Below are positions 13,164-13,192 of a DNA stretch of 13,192 bases, in pieces. The stretch comes from Pseudomonadota bacterium. GTDB taxonomy: Bacteria; Desulfobacterota; BSN033; G020346125. The translations under genes were made by a program, and so were the position numbers. Position 1 is the first letter of the stretch, and each line of letters opens with the position of its first letter. Where the stretch lies: the NCBI GenBank assembly GCA_030673585.1, contig DAOVIU010000005.1, forward strand, positions 1-13,192, given 5' to 3'. Under the pieces are notes generated by a model. That model was given only the letters and a program-made list of their open reading frames with translations. It had not been told where the DNA came from and ran no database searches.

Positions 13164-13192
13164 TGGTGATTTCCTCCATTTAAAGGATCCAG

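Overview
The window looks like part of an anaerobic bacterial chromosome of moderately high GC content, with densely packed and often overlapping genes. A tungsten or molybdenum aldehyde:ferredoxin oxidoreductase with a four-cluster ferredoxin partner, a rubredoxin and a rubrerythrin-family protein all point to an anaerobe. A Desulfobacterota (deltaproteobacterial) or similar sediment lineage would fit, but that is an inference from gene content and not a proven placement.

Region 1 (about 185-7069, + strand) is a compact operon. It runs from an Asp/Glu-racemase-family protein to a PLP fold-type I class V aminotransferase-like protein, then PxpA, PxpB and PxpC (ATP-dependent 5-oxoprolinase/LamB-YcsF/Kip family), then AorA (4 x [4Fe-4S] ferredoxin-like) and AorB (aldehyde ferredoxin oxidoreductase). 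Most junctions overlap or are separated by a few bases. The class V protein lacks the cysteine-desulfurase catalytic cysteine, and PxpA and PxpB depart from the E. coli/B. subtilis consensus. The operon may therefore process a cyclic amide or amino-acid-derived substrate other than, or in addition to, 5-oxoproline. The steps would be ring opening by PxpABC, amino-group chemistry by the racemase and PLP protein, and aldehyde oxidation by AOR. That pathway is a hypothesis.

Region 2 (7070-7578) is a gap of about 500 bp with no convincing intact gene. It holds a good sigma-70-like promoter (7431-7460) for the next operon and a protein-like remnant on the minus strand.

Region 3 (7579-11227, + strand) is a 2-oxoacid dehydrogenase operon: a small CxxC thioredoxin-like protein, then E1 alpha, E1 beta and lipoyl E2 of the pyruvate dehydrogenase type. 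No E3 (dihydrolipoamide dehydrogenase) lies in the window.

Region 4 (11253-13163, minus strand) converges on region 3. In transcription order it holds a rubrerythrin-family diiron protein, a MetE/UROD-like protein, and a 53-residue rubredoxin. Two of these three genes appear damaged or mis-sequenced. The rubrerythrin has a recognisable N-terminal helix cut off by an in-frame TAA, with ATT where ATG is expected. The MetE-like gene has a plausible C-terminal tail in another frame, just past an A7 run. Either this locus is decaying or the sequence has errors here.

I saw no tRNA, rRNA, CRISPR array, insertion sequence or attachment site.
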